From the NCBI GenBank assembly GCA_003153775.1, contig PMBI01000083.1, forward strand, positions 62,001-126,000: a stretch of DNA of 64,000 bases. The letters are read 5' to 3'. Every line of letters begins with the position of its first letter. The stretch's first letter is position 1. The notes under the pieces were generated by a model. That model was not told the origin of the DNA. It made no database searches and saw nothing but the letters and a program-made list of their open reading frames with translations. The position numbers and the translations under genes were made by a program. The DNA comes from Syntrophaceae bacterium. GTDB taxonomy: Bacteria; Desulfobacterota; Syntrophia; Syntrophales; UBA2185. Of the stretch, positions 28,132 to 37,901 are shown piece after piece.

Positions 28132-31038
28132 ATGTCTAAGAAATTAATGGATAAGGGTAGATCGCAAGGGATAATAAAGTCGGAAAGAACAGTCTCCAAA
28201 CGCGACTGGACGGAAGAGAAGGTACGCGAAGGTGAGAAGCTTTTTCAAAGTCTGACTGAAAACTCCTTTGCTGCTGCATTCGTTGTTCAGAACGGGAAGT
28301 TTCGCTACATAAACACGAGTGCAGTTGCATATGCAGGGTACACCGCTGAAGATCTTATAGGAGAGGATTCAGATATCATCGTCCATCCGGATGACAGAGC
28401 GATGGTTAAGGAGAAGGCTCGCGAGATGCTGCAGGGGAGAGATTCTGCGCCATTCGGATTCCGGATGGTTACCAAGAAGGGGACGATAAGATCGATACTC
28501 CAAATAGTATCTCCCATTCAGTACGACGGCAAGCCGGCTCTCCTCGGCAATGCAATCGACGTGACGCAGCGAAAGGAGATGGAAGAGGCGCTCCGGGAGT
28601 CGGAGAGGCGTCTGGCGGATATCATCGATTTTCTACCGGATGCGACTCTCGCCATTGACCGTAAAGGGAGAGTTATTGCATGGAATCGGGCCATGGAAGA
28701 GATGACGGGAGTGAAGGCTGAGAGCATGCTGGGCAAGGGGGACTACGAGTATGCCCTGCCATTCTATGGCAGGCGAAGCCCTCTCTTGATCGATCAGGTG
28801 CTGAAAACGGATAAGAGAACTGAACCGCATTATCATACTGTTCCTGAGAAAGAGCAGGATCTCCTGATCGTGGAGACGTGGGTTCCCTCTCTAAGAGGGA
28901 AGAAGGCCTTTCTCTGGGCAAAGGCAAGCCCTCTCTACGACAGCAAAGGAGAGCTATTCGGCGCCATCGAGTCCATGAGGGACATCACCAAACGCAAAGA
29001 AGCAGAAAAAATGTTGCAGGAATCCGAGGAAAAATACCGATCCCTCGCATCCACTATTGATTTGATGTATCTTGTTGATAAAGAATGCAGGTATCTCTTC
29101 ATGAACGAGGGGCATTTATCGAGATTTGGTATTCCTTTAGACAAGATGGAAGGGAGATCCTACAACGAGTTCCATTCCGAAGCGGATTCGAAAGAATTTT
29201 CGGACATCGTAAGGCGTGTCTTCGAGACGGGACAAGCCGTCCAGCATGAGCATCGAAGCGGTAGAGACAGCAGATACTTTCTCAGGACATTAAGTCCCGT
29301 TAAAGATCCAGATGGAAAAACAACATCGGTAACCGTTGTTTCCAAAGACGTTACCGCACGCACGCGGGTGGAGGAGGCGCTGAGAGAATCAGAGAGGCGT
29401 CTCACGGATATCATTGATTTTCTGCCGGACGCGACATTGGCAATTGACCTCACTGGTAAGGTTATTGCGTGGAATCATGCTATAGAAGAAATGACGGGGG
29501 TTAAAGCCGCCGACATCTTGGGGAAAGGTGATTACGAATATGCGTTACCCTTTTACGGCATACGGCGACCCATTTTAGCTGATCTGGTCCTGAAGCCGGA
29601 TAAGAAGATTGAACGCAGTTACTATTCTATTCTCGAAAAGAATAAAGATCTTCTCATTATAGAGACATGGGTGCCATTCTTGAAGTGGAAAAAGGCCTTT
29701 CTCTGGGCGAAGGCGAGTCCACTTTATAACAGCAAGGGCGATATCGTGGGCGCCATTGAGTCAATCAGGGACATTACGGAGCGCAAAGAGGCGGAAAGAA
29801 TGCTTCAGGAATCGGAGGAAAAATACCGATCCCTCGCATCGAGTATCGATTTGATGTATCTCGTTGACAAGGATTGCAAGTATCTGTTCATGAATGAAGG
29901 ACTCCTATCGAGGTTTGGCATTTCCTCAGGAGATGTGGAAGTAAAATCATATGAGGACTTTCACTCTGAAGAGGATGCGAGAGAATTTACGGAAATCATC
30001 AACCGTATTTTCAAGATGGGCCAGGCAATCCAGCATGAACATAAGAGTGAAAGAGATGATAAGTACTTTCTCAGGTCATTAAGTCCCGTTAAGGATTCTG
30101 AAGGGAGGACGATAGCCGTAACAGTAGTTTCGAAAGACATTACAAAGCGCAAGAGGGCGGAAGAAGCGCTAAGGGAATCAGAAAGGCGGTTGTCGGATAT
30201 TATTGATTTCTTGCCGGACGCCACCCTTGCGATTAACCGGAAGGGGCACGTGATTGCATGGAATCGCGCCATAGAGGAAATGACAGGGGTTAAGGCCGTT
30301 GACATGGTGGGGAAGGGCGATTTTGAGTACGCCTTGCCTTTTTACGGCGTTCGCAGACGTATCTTGATTGATCTTGTCTTGAAAGCAGACAAAAAGACAG
30401 AGCGGAGTTTGTATTCTGTCTTCAAGAAGGAGGAGGACCATCTGATCGTCGAGACATGGGTTCCCGCTTTGAAGGATAAGAGGGCCTTCCTCTGGGCAAA
30501 GGCGAGTCCGCTTTACGACAGCAAGGGGCGCGTTGTCGGCGCCATAGAATCGATCAGGGACATTACCGTGCGCAAGCAGGCGGAGGAAATGCTGGAAAAG
30601 AGGGAGGTTGAACTTGAGGCTAAGACAAACGAACTTGAAGACTTGAATGCCGCCTTGAGAGTCTTGCTTAAGCAGAGAGAAGAGGATAAAAATGAGCTTG
30701 AGCAAAAGGTCCTGTCAAATGTGAAGCTCCTTATCCTGCCGTATATTGAGAAATTGAAAAGCCGTATAGATCTGAAGGGCTCATCCTATGTCAATGTGCT
30801 CGAATCAAATCTGAGAGAAATCGTATCACCCTTTGCGCAAAAATTGTCCGTAAAGTACTTGAATCTTACCAACAGAGAGGTGCAGATTGCCAATCTTATA
30901 AAGGAGGGAAAAACGACTAAGGAAATAGCGGCACTTCTTAACGTCTCCGAAAGTTCAGTCAATGTGTATCGCTATCATATCCGGCGCAAACTCAGCCTGA
31001 CCAAAAAACATAACCTTCGCTCATATTTATCTACATGA
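28132..31038 (+). CDS. Multi-PAS sensory transcription factor with C-terminal LuxR-type HTH
   Basis: Six PAS-like units; C-terminus LTNREVQIANLIKEGKTTKEIAALLNVSESSVNVYRYHIRRKL; no histidine-kinase domain. Confidence 0.92.
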   Translation: MSKKLMDKGRSQGIIKSERTVSKRDWTEEKVREGEKLFQSLTENSFAAAFVVQNGKFRYINTSAVAYAGYTAEDLIGEDSDIIVHPDDRAMVKEKAREMLQGRDSAPFGFRMVTKKGTIRSILQIVSPIQYDGKPALLGNAIDVTQRKEMEEALRESERRLADIIDFLPDATLAIDRKGRVIAWNRAMEEMTGVKAESMLGKGDYEYALPFYGRRSPLLIDQVLKTDKRTEPHYHTVPEKEQDLLIVETWVPSLRGKKAFLWAKASPLYDSKGELFGAIESMRDITKRKEAEKMLQESEEKYRSLASTIDLMYLVDKECRYLFMNEGHLSRFGIPLDKMEGRSYNEFHSEADSKEFSDIVRRVFETGQAVQHEHRSGRDSRYFLRTLSPVKDPDGKTTSVTVVSKDVTARTRVEEALRESERRLTDIIDFLPDATLAIDLTGKVIAWNHAIEEMTGVKAADILGKGDYEYALPFYGIRRPILADLVLKPDKKIERSYYSILEKNKDLLIIETWVPFLKWKKAFLWAKASPLYNSKGDIVGAIESIRDITERKEAERMLQESEEKYRSLASSIDLMYLVDKDCKYLFMNEGLLSRFGISSGDVEVKSYEDFHSEEDAREFTEIINRIFKMGQAIQHEHKSERDDKYFLRSLSPVKDSEGRTIAVTVVSKDITKRKRAEEALRESERRLSDIIDFLPDATLAINRKGHVIAWNRAIEEMTGVKAVDMVGKGDFEYALPFYGVRRRILIDLVLKADKKTERSLYSVFKKEEDHLIVETWVPALKDKRAFLWAKASPLYDSKGRVVGAIESIRDITVRKQAEEMLEKREVELEAKTNELEDLNAALRVLLKQREEDKNELEQKVLSNVKLLILPYIEKLKSRIDLKGSSYVNVLESNLREIVSPFAQKLSVKYLNLTNREVQIANLIKEGKTTKEIAALLNVSESSVNVYRYHIRRKLSLTKKHNLRSYLST

Positions 31039-31460
31039 TTTCCGAAAAGTTAAATATTTTTTAATATTACTTATGAATCTTTTAATATTGTCTTTTCATC
31101 TTTATATCTATATAACACATCAAATCTGATCGCAAGATAGAGCTTCCAAATTATTCCTTTTCAGTTTTAGATACTTATCCTTAACAGATACCAATAGTTA
31201 CTACAGTATACCCTATGACCTGCATTAAAATGCTCCAGAGAATGAAAACAGCGGCGCAATGGCGAGGTGGTTCATTCTTAAAGCAGAGGAATAATTTATA
31301 TAATGCGGAGAATTAGGCAGTCATCATGGGGAGATTATAATCGATTCTTTAATGTTATGGAAGGAGGTGATCGTCGGTTTAGATTAGACTTCTGCTCCGG
31401 TAAACGAATTCTGGAAGATTTTAACTACTTTAATTGGAATCAAAAAAGGAGGATGACATT

Positions 31461-32750
31461 ATGGCAGGAGAATTAAAGCCTCGTTGGGGTCAACCCGCGA
31501 CAGGCATCATTTCTACCATAGCTTTTTTCTTGATCGCTTGGGTTACCTGGTATATTTTGAGCGATGTTCGTGGTCCCGTAGGTTGGTTTCCTTACCCTAT
31601 GGTTATGATACTCGCTGTGATGATTCTGGTCGGGTTGTGGCAGCACATGTTCTTAGGTGACTGGCCCTTTCAGAAGATGTCGCCAGCCGCCAGAGGCATT
31701 ACGATGACCATCGTGAACGCAGCCCTCACATGGTTCGTCATCGAGGTGGTTTTTTACAGGATATTTGGCCTTGGGTTCAATTTCTTGAGCCAATCGAATA
31801 TTAATGCACTGGCGGCGGCGGGGGCAATTCTGACGCCTGAGGGGAAAGCGATCAGCTTAGAGGTGATGCAGAAAGCCCACCTTGCACAGAGTGCGATCGT
31901 GGGATTTGTGTTGATCGGTTTCTTCTCGTATCCATTTGTGACCATCTACTTTGGTAAATGGCCGATCCGGCCCAGCAACCTGGAGCAGCCCGCAGCGGGT
32001 CTTGCCGAGATTGGCTGGTGCAGTCTGCTCACACTTTTCTTCTATGTAGTTCTTATCGTTCCTTTCTTTGGTCTGGTCTGGGGCAAGATGTTCGGTAGTT
32101 CTGTTGGATTCAACACCCCCTGGTATCTTGGTTTCTCTGGTGGAACTCCCCATGTGTATTATGTCTTTGGCTGGTGGGAGTGGATGATCATCATCCTCTT
32201 CATGACGCCTAACGTATGGCGTATGAAACCATGGACGCTTATCAAGCTGCCCCAGCCCGCGAAAGGTCTCGTTTCTTTTTGTATAACCGTTGTGGCTGGA
32301 TATATTATAGCCCTGATTTGTCTGCAAATCATTCCGCTATGGGCGAACATGGACGATATCATACACCATCTGCCCGCGGGGGATAAGGGAAACCCCGCGC
32401 GCTTCCTGTGGATACATTCGGCTGAGATCGCCGGTATGACCCTGATTCCGTTCCTCCAGTGGCACCACTACTGGGACGATATGTCTCCGGCGAAGAATGT
32501 GGATTCCTGGGGAGGCTTCTGGTTCAGAACTTTTGGTGTCCTCGTACTGACGGTCATAAATTACTATCTCTTCTACTATGTAAACTTCGGGTACTGGGGA
32601 CTGGGCAATCCTCACATGGGGCACGAGATTGCTGGAAGATTGATAGGCGGTGAATCCCTCATCTGGAATTTCTGGTGGATCATTCCTCTTCTCTGGAACG
32701 AGTGGTTCTTCCACAAGTGGCCTTTCTACACTCATGATGAGCATCATTAA
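31461..32750 (+). CDS. Polytopic membrane protein, unknown family (putative transporter)
   Basis: ~430 aa, ~11 hydrophobic segments; start ATG 31461 after GGAGG (spacing ~8 nt). Confidence 0.75.
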   Translation: MAGELKPRWGQPATGIISTIAFFLIAWVTWYILSDVRGPVGWFPYPMVMILAVMILVGLWQHMFLGDWPFQKMSPAARGITMTIVNAALTWFVIEVVFYRIFGLGFNFLSQSNINALAAAGAILTPEGKAISLEVMQKAHLAQSAIVGFVLIGFFSYPFVTIYFGKWPIRPSNLEQPAAGLAEIGWCSLLTLFFYVVLIVPFFGLVWGKMFGSSVGFNTPWYLGFSGGTPHVYYVFGWWEWMIIILFMTPNVWRMKPWTLIKLPQPAKGLVSFCITVVAGYIIALICLQIIPLWANMDDIIHHLPAGDKGNPARFLWIHSAEIAGMTLIPFLQWHHYWDDMSPAKNVDSWGGFWFRTFGVLVLTVINYYLFYYVNFGYWGLGNPHMGHEIAGRLIGGESLIWNFWWIIPLLWNEWFFHKWPFYTHDEHH

Positions 32751-32762
32751 ATTAATCCGAGT

Positions 32763-32796
32763 CGAGGTAAAGGGGCTCTCCAGTCCCTTTACCTCG
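32763..32796 (+). terminator. Hairpin terminator-like, downstream of membrane protein gene
   Basis: 12-bp perfect stem cgaggtaaaggg / ccctttacctcg; no strong U-tract. Confidence 0.5.
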
Positions 32797-32888
32797 CATT
32801 TAAGCATATGCTGCCCATGTACAACGATTTATTTGCGTGAACGTGGTGAGTGTGCGAATCGGTAATGTTTTCTTAAAAGGAGGAAGTT

Positions 32889-33944
32889 ATGGCGAGAATT
32901 CGCGGGAAAGCTAAGAAAGCTGAAATTATGACGCTTGAAGAAGCGGTCAAGAAATATATGCACAACGGCATACAGATTGCCTTCAGCGGGTTTACAGGGT
33001 TCAACAGAAACCCGATGGCCTTTGCTTGGGAAGTGGTAAGGCAAAAATTCAAGGACCTGCATGTTATCGACAGGCATGGCAGCTGCTGCACCTGGCTTCT
33101 TAACACCGTCGGCGCTATTAAGGTTTATGAAACCGACTGGATGGGCTGGGGGGAGATGGCGGGAAAACTCGACATCAACATGGAAAGGATTTACAAGGCA
33201 GGAAAGATAATCCTCGAGGACTACTCTCACGGTGCAATGGCCATGAGATTCCTTGCCGGGGCAATTGGGGCGCCATTCATTCCCTATTATGCGCCGCTGG
33301 GATCAGACCTCTACAATGTGGACTATGATGCACTGGGAAAAGCCGGCCAGAGAAGTGGCAAGAATCCCAGGATTCCGAAGAAAAAATTCATCCAGATTGA
33401 AGAGCCTTTCTTTGGTGATGGAGAGGTTGTCCTCCTGCCTGCTGCAAGGCCGGAGCTGGCAGTCATTCATGTATCTAAGGTGGGTGACAAGGGGACGGCG
33501 AGGTGGCGGGGCGTTGGAACGATCGATAAGGAAATTGCATTTGCCTGTGATAAGGTAGTGATCACTGCCGAAGAGGTTGTTCCCGAAGGGGAGATGAGGA
33601 AGGATCCGGAAGCCAATCAGATTCCTTTCTTTACTGTTGACGCCATTGTGGAAGTGCCCTGGGGAGCCTTCCCAAGCGGTGTCCCTTTCTATTATGACTA
33701 TGACGCGCCCTTTATGAGGGAGATGGATAAAGCATCAAGAAACGTGGATGATTTGAAAAAATGGCTCGATGAATGGGTTTTTGCTCCAAAGAACTGGGAA
33801 GATTTTGTTGTGAAGCTTGGTGCAAGGAAATTGTTGTCCCTCAAAGCGGACAGCACTACCGGATACAGCACCAAGATGATGAGAGGAAAGAACCCGGCGC
33901 CGAGGATGAAGATGCCTTTATCCGTCGCTCGAAGTGGCTATTAA
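32889..33944 (+). CDS. CoA-transferase subunit A (family I, glutaconate CoA-transferase-like)
   Basis: KKYMHNGIQIAFSGFTGFNRNPMAFAWEVVRQ; strong SD aggaggaagtt. Confidence 0.88.
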   Translation: MARIRGKAKKAEIMTLEEAVKKYMHNGIQIAFSGFTGFNRNPMAFAWEVVRQKFKDLHVIDRHGSCCTWLLNTVGAIKVYETDWMGWGEMAGKLDINMERIYKAGKIILEDYSHGAMAMRFLAGAIGAPFIPYYAPLGSDLYNVDYDALGKAGQRSGKNPRIPKKKFIQIEEPFFGDGEVVLLPAARPELAVIHVSKVGDKGTARWRGVGTIDKEIAFACDKVVITAEEVVPEGEMRKDPEANQIPFFTVDAIVEVPWGAFPSGVPFYYDYDAPFMREMDKASRNVDDLKKWLDEWVFAPKNWEDFVVKLGARKLLSLKADSTTGYSTKMMRGKNPAPRMKMPLSVARSGY

Positions 33945-33963
33945 AGGAAAGGGGGGAATGAAA

Positions 33964-34860
33964 ATGGCTAAATCAATGGAACAGTTGATGGAATTGATCG
34001 ATAAGATGCCCGATGAGAAGGCCAAAGCGGGTGAATTTATACTGCCGGAACTGATGGCTATCGCCATTGCTCACGAGGTCCTGAACGATGATGTCGTTTT
34101 TGCCGGCACAGGACTTCCCATGGTGGGTATTATGGCCGCCAATATGCTGAATGCACCCAATGCGGTGTTGATATACGAATCGGGAATATGCGACGGGAAA
34201 ACCATGCATGTGCCCATGTCCGTGAGTGATCAGCGGGCGGCCAATATGTGTTCCACCCTGGGTGGGCTGGTGGATACTTTCGGCTATTATCTGCAGCAGG
34301 GTTTTGTCACTTTAGGTTTCCTCGGTGGAGCCGCCATCGATAAATACGGCGGAGTTAATGTTACGTCCATCGGTGATTACTATGCCCCTGCTCACCGCTT
34401 TACTGGGTCCGGGGGAAACTCGGATATCGGTACGATGGCAAAGAGGACGGCTTACATTATCCTCCAGGAGAAGAGGAGGTTCCTGGAGAGAAACGATTAT
34501 ACAACAACGCCCGGCTGGTGGTGCTGGGATTTCAAGACACGGGAGTGGAAGCCGAAGAAGGAGGTCTGGAAAGGCACGCCTTATCAGGATTGCGGCCCCT
34601 GTGGTGTGGTAACGAATATGGGCGTATACCGGTTCGATGAAAAGGGAATAATTTACCTGGAAACCCTCCACCCCGGGATCACCGTGGAGAAGGTCAAAGA
34701 GAATTGCGGTTTTGATCTGAATGTTTCAAAGGTTAAAGGTGAGACGCCCAACCCGACTTACAAGGAGCTCTTTGTGTTGAGAGAGTTCGTTGATCCGGAA
34801 TTGATCTTCCTGCCGGCGAAAACGGAATATCCTGCAGCGATCAAGTCAATTATTGGTTAG
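33964..34860 (+). CDS. CoA-transferase subunit B (family I)
   Basis: LIYESGICDGK (probable catalytic Glu), GFLGGAAIDKYGGVNVTSIGDYYAPAHRFTGSGGNSDIG. Confidence 0.88.
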   Translation: MAKSMEQLMELIDKMPDEKAKAGEFILPELMAIAIAHEVLNDDVVFAGTGLPMVGIMAANMLNAPNAVLIYESGICDGKTMHVPMSVSDQRAANMCSTLGGLVDTFGYYLQQGFVTLGFLGGAAIDKYGGVNVTSIGDYYAPAHRFTGSGGNSDIGTMAKRTAYIILQEKRRFLERNDYTTTPGWWCWDFKTREWKPKKEVWKGTPYQDCGPCGVVTNMGVYRFDEKGIIYLETLHPGITVEKVKENCGFDLNVSKVKGETPNPTYKELFVLREFVDPELIFLPAKTEYPAAIKSIIG

Positions 34861-34938
34861 AAAACAACTCTAATATGTGGATCCTGTCAACCTGCCGCTC
34901 AGGCAGGCTGGCAGGATAATTAGAAGGGAGGAAGGCAT

Positions 34939-36105
34939 ACGAATTTAGATCTGATAGAAGAGCAAACAATCATTCAGGACACAGCTCGGCGCTTCGCGAA
35001 AGCAGAACTGGAACCGGTAGCAGCGCGGCTGGACCAGGTAGGTGATCGGGATACCTTCTTAAAAAATTTGAAGAAGCTCGCCGAAATCGGTTTGATGGGC
35101 ATCAATGTGAAGAGTGAATATGGAGGCTCTGAAGCGGGCGTTGTGTCCTTCAGTCTCGCGGTTACGGAAATCGCCAGGGCCTGTGCCTCCACGGCGGTTA
35201 CCATGTCCGTCAATAATATGGTCTGTGAGGTAATTCAGGCTATCGGCACCGAAGAACAGAAGATGGTATACATCCCGAAGATATGCTCGGGTGAATACTA
35301 TGCCGGCGGTTTTGGCTTGACTGAAACCATGGCTGGCTCCGATGCCGGCGCGCTTCAGGCATCTGCCGTTCTCGACGGTGATCAATGGGTCCTCAACGGG
35401 TCAAAGATATTTATTACCAGTGCCGAATACGCGGGCGTGTTTGTCGTTTGGGCAGTGACCGATAAAAAAGCGAAGAAAGGTAGCGGCATCAGCACATTTC
35501 TTGTGGAAAACGGCGCCCCCGGTTTCAAGATTGGTCGGTTAGAGCACAAAATGGGACAACATGCTTCTTCAACGAATGAACTGATCTTTGAAGACTGCCG
35601 GATACCGAAATCAGCTCTCATGGGAAAAATGAACGGCGGCTTCAAGACGGCCACAGGAGAACTCGCTGGTGGACGCATAGGCATCGGGTCTCTTGGTTTG
35701 GGTATCGGACTTGCGGCGATGGATTACGCCACACGATATGCTATCGAGAGAAAGCAGTTCGATCAGTCCATAACAAATTTCCAGGCCATCCAGTGGATGA
35801 TTGCAGAGTCCTATACGGAGCTCGAGGCGTCAAGACTTCTCCTCATGAATGCGGCGTTCAAGAAAGAGCAGGGCAAGCCCTTTGCAAGGGAAGCGTCCAT
35901 GGCAAAGTATTTTGCGACCGAGGCAGCCGATAGGGCGTGCTTCAACGCCATCCAGATCCTTGGCGGGTATGGATACACAAATGAATTCCCTGTCGAACGT
36001 TATGCGAGGGATGTCCGGATCACGTTGATCTATGAAGGCACCAACCAGATCCAACGAATGATAGTTGCAAGGGACATCATAAACAGTCTGAAAGAATCGG
36101 CATAG
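34939..36105 (+). CDS. Acyl-CoA dehydrogenase with apparent ACG start
   Basis: Track ORF starts at internal TTG 35068, but the same frame upstream encodes a canonical ACAD N-terminus (TNLDLIEEQTIIQDTARRFAKAELEPVAARLDQ). SD GGGAGG at 34926-34931, 7 nt before ACG 34939. C-terminal YEGTNQIQRMIVARDI. Confidence 0.85.
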   Translation, partial: TNLDLIEEQTIIQDTARRFAKAELEPVAARLDQVGDRDTFLKNLKKLAEIGLMGINVKSEYGGSEAGVVSFSLAVTEIARACASTAVTMSVNNMVCEVIQAIGTEEQKMVYIPKICSGEYYAGGFGLTETMAGSDAGALQASAVLDGDQWVLNGSKIFITSAEYAGVFVVWAVTDKKAKKGSGISTFLVENGAPGFKIGRLEHKMGQHASSTNELIFEDCRIPKSALMGKMNGGFKTATGELAGGRIGIGSLGLGIGLAAMDYATRYAIERKQFDQSITNFQAIQWMIAESYTELEASRLLLMNAAFKKEQGKPFAREASMAKYFATEAADRACFNAIQILGGYGYTNEFPVERYARDVRITLIYEGTNQIQRMIVARDIINSLKESA

Positions 36106-36396
36106 ACGGACCTCGGAGCGTGTGACGCTCAAGGTTCTGCATATAGGTAGTTGAGGTTTCTGACTCAGAGAAGATTAGCCGCGATCTTCAGCTTGCATAG
36201 ACGAGTGGAAGCATCCGCTAATAGAGACCTGCCACTGCTGACGCTATATGACGAGTAAGATAACAACGGTAGAGAAATTTCCCGTTCAGTTTAAGAAGTT
36301 GCTTCGAAAATTGTCTTCGAAGGCGCTCATGGCGTTTTCTCGCTTTTTCCGAAGACAAAATCCGATTTTACAAAGCTCTAAATAATGGGGGTAGTA

Positions 36397-37752
36397 ATGG
36401 AAAAAGTACCGCAGAAATTGGATAAGACCAGGGCAGAGATGTATGCTCATGCGCCAATCTCAAAGTTCGGTGAGAGAAAACCGGATTTCTCGACTATGGG
36501 ACGAAAGATAAAGAGTCAATTCAAGAATGTCAGAGAAGTTGTCGTTGTTGAAGCATGCCGTACGCCTTACGGCAGATTCGGAGGAGCGCTGAAGGATTTC
36601 ACGGCTCCTGAACTCGGGGCATTGGCGATCAAAGAAGTAATCAGGCGGACAAAGGGAAAGGTCAAACCGTCCGACGTAGATTACGTTTTCTTGGGGCAGG
36701 TAGTTCCTGCGGGGTGTGGGCAGATCCCCAGCAGACAGGCAACAATCCTGGCCGGTCTTCCCGAATCCATTCCTTCCATTACAATCAATAAAGTATGTTC
36801 TTCAGGCATTAAGCCGATCGACCTTGCGGTTCAGATGATTCAACTGGGAAGGGCCGAGATTTGTGTTGCGGGCGGTCAGGAAAGCATGAGCAACGGTCCG
36901 TATGCTCTCCCTGAGATGAGATGGGGTGCAAGGATGGGGCTCCCGACCCGGCCCGCCCTTGATTTGGTTGTATATGATGGGCTTTGGGACGCGTTCTATA
37001 ACCGGCATATGGCCATTCACGGCTCTGAGGTTGGAGATGAATTTGGAGTTACAAGGCAGGATCAGGACGAATGGGCACTTCGCTCCCAACTCGCGGCAGT
37101 TGAGGCCATGAAGTCCGGGAAATTGGACGATGAAATATTTCCCGTCGAGGTGAAGCAGGGCAAGAAGGTCATAATCTTCGATAAAGACGAAGGCCCGAGG
37201 CCGGAAACGACTTTGGAGGGCTTAGCTAAGCTGCCGCCGGTCTTCAATCACAAGAGCCCGGTTACCGGAGGCCCAGGAAGCGTCACAGCCGGCAATGCAC
37301 CGGGCGTCAATGACGGCGGAGATGTGTGCCTCTTAATGAGCAGGGAAATGGCCGACAAACTGGGTCTAAAACCCCTCTTTACGATACTGGATTACGCCGA
37401 GGTCTCCCAGCCGCCGAAGGATATAGCGACCGTGCCGGGACTCGCAATCAAGAAACTCCTCGAGCAGAATAACATGACCCTTGATCAGATAGATCTGCTG
37501 GAGATCAATGAAGCCTTTGCTGCCGTTGTCTTGGTCAGCGCCCGCTCTATCTTAGGCATGAGCAAGGAAGATATGTATAAGAGGGTTAATGTGAATGGAA
37601 GCGCCATCGCATATGGTCACCCCATAGGTGCGACGGGCGCGAGGATCGTCATGACTCTTGCCTATGAACTTCGGCGAAGAGGCGGTGGGATCGGGATATG
37701 CGGAATCTGCTCGGGTCATGCTCAAGGTGACGCGATGCTGATCAAGGTATAA
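36397..37752 (+). CDS. Acetyl-CoA acetyltransferase (thiolase)
   Basis: VVEACRTPYGRFGGALKDF, NKVCSSGIKPIDLA, EINEAFAAVVLVSAR, GHPIGATGARIVMTL, GICSGHAQGDAM. Confidence 0.94.
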   Translation: MEKVPQKLDKTRAEMYAHAPISKFGERKPDFSTMGRKIKSQFKNVREVVVVEACRTPYGRFGGALKDFTAPELGALAIKEVIRRTKGKVKPSDVDYVFLGQVVPAGCGQIPSRQATILAGLPESIPSITINKVCSSGIKPIDLAVQMIQLGRAEICVAGGQESMSNGPYALPEMRWGARMGLPTRPALDLVVYDGLWDAFYNRHMAIHGSEVGDEFGVTRQDQDEWALRSQLAAVEAMKSGKLDDEIFPVEVKQGKKVIIFDKDEGPRPETTLEGLAKLPPVFNHKSPVTGGPGSVTAGNAPGVNDGGDVCLLMSREMADKLGLKPLFTILDYAEVSQPPKDIATVPGLAIKKLLEQNNMTLDQIDLLEINEAFAAVVLVSARSILGMSKEDMYKRVNVNGSAIAYGHPIGATGARIVMTLAYELRRRGGGIGICGICSGHAQGDAMLIKV

Positions 37753-37901
37753 ACGATTGACTTTCCCTTGGGGTTCAAGTTCTTTCTGCGACCGTATAGT
37801 CTCGCTTATCTGCGATGAAATGGTACGGGAAAAGACCTTTCAGTTACCTTGATGGAGAGCCGATGTTCTGAGAACAAAAAAATAACGGGAGGAAGGTAGC
37901 G

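Noticed and set aside
28603-30570. PAS duplications considered as a possible assembly artefact
   Set aside because: The repeated units differ at many positions and unit lengths are conserved, so they look like genuine diverged duplications.
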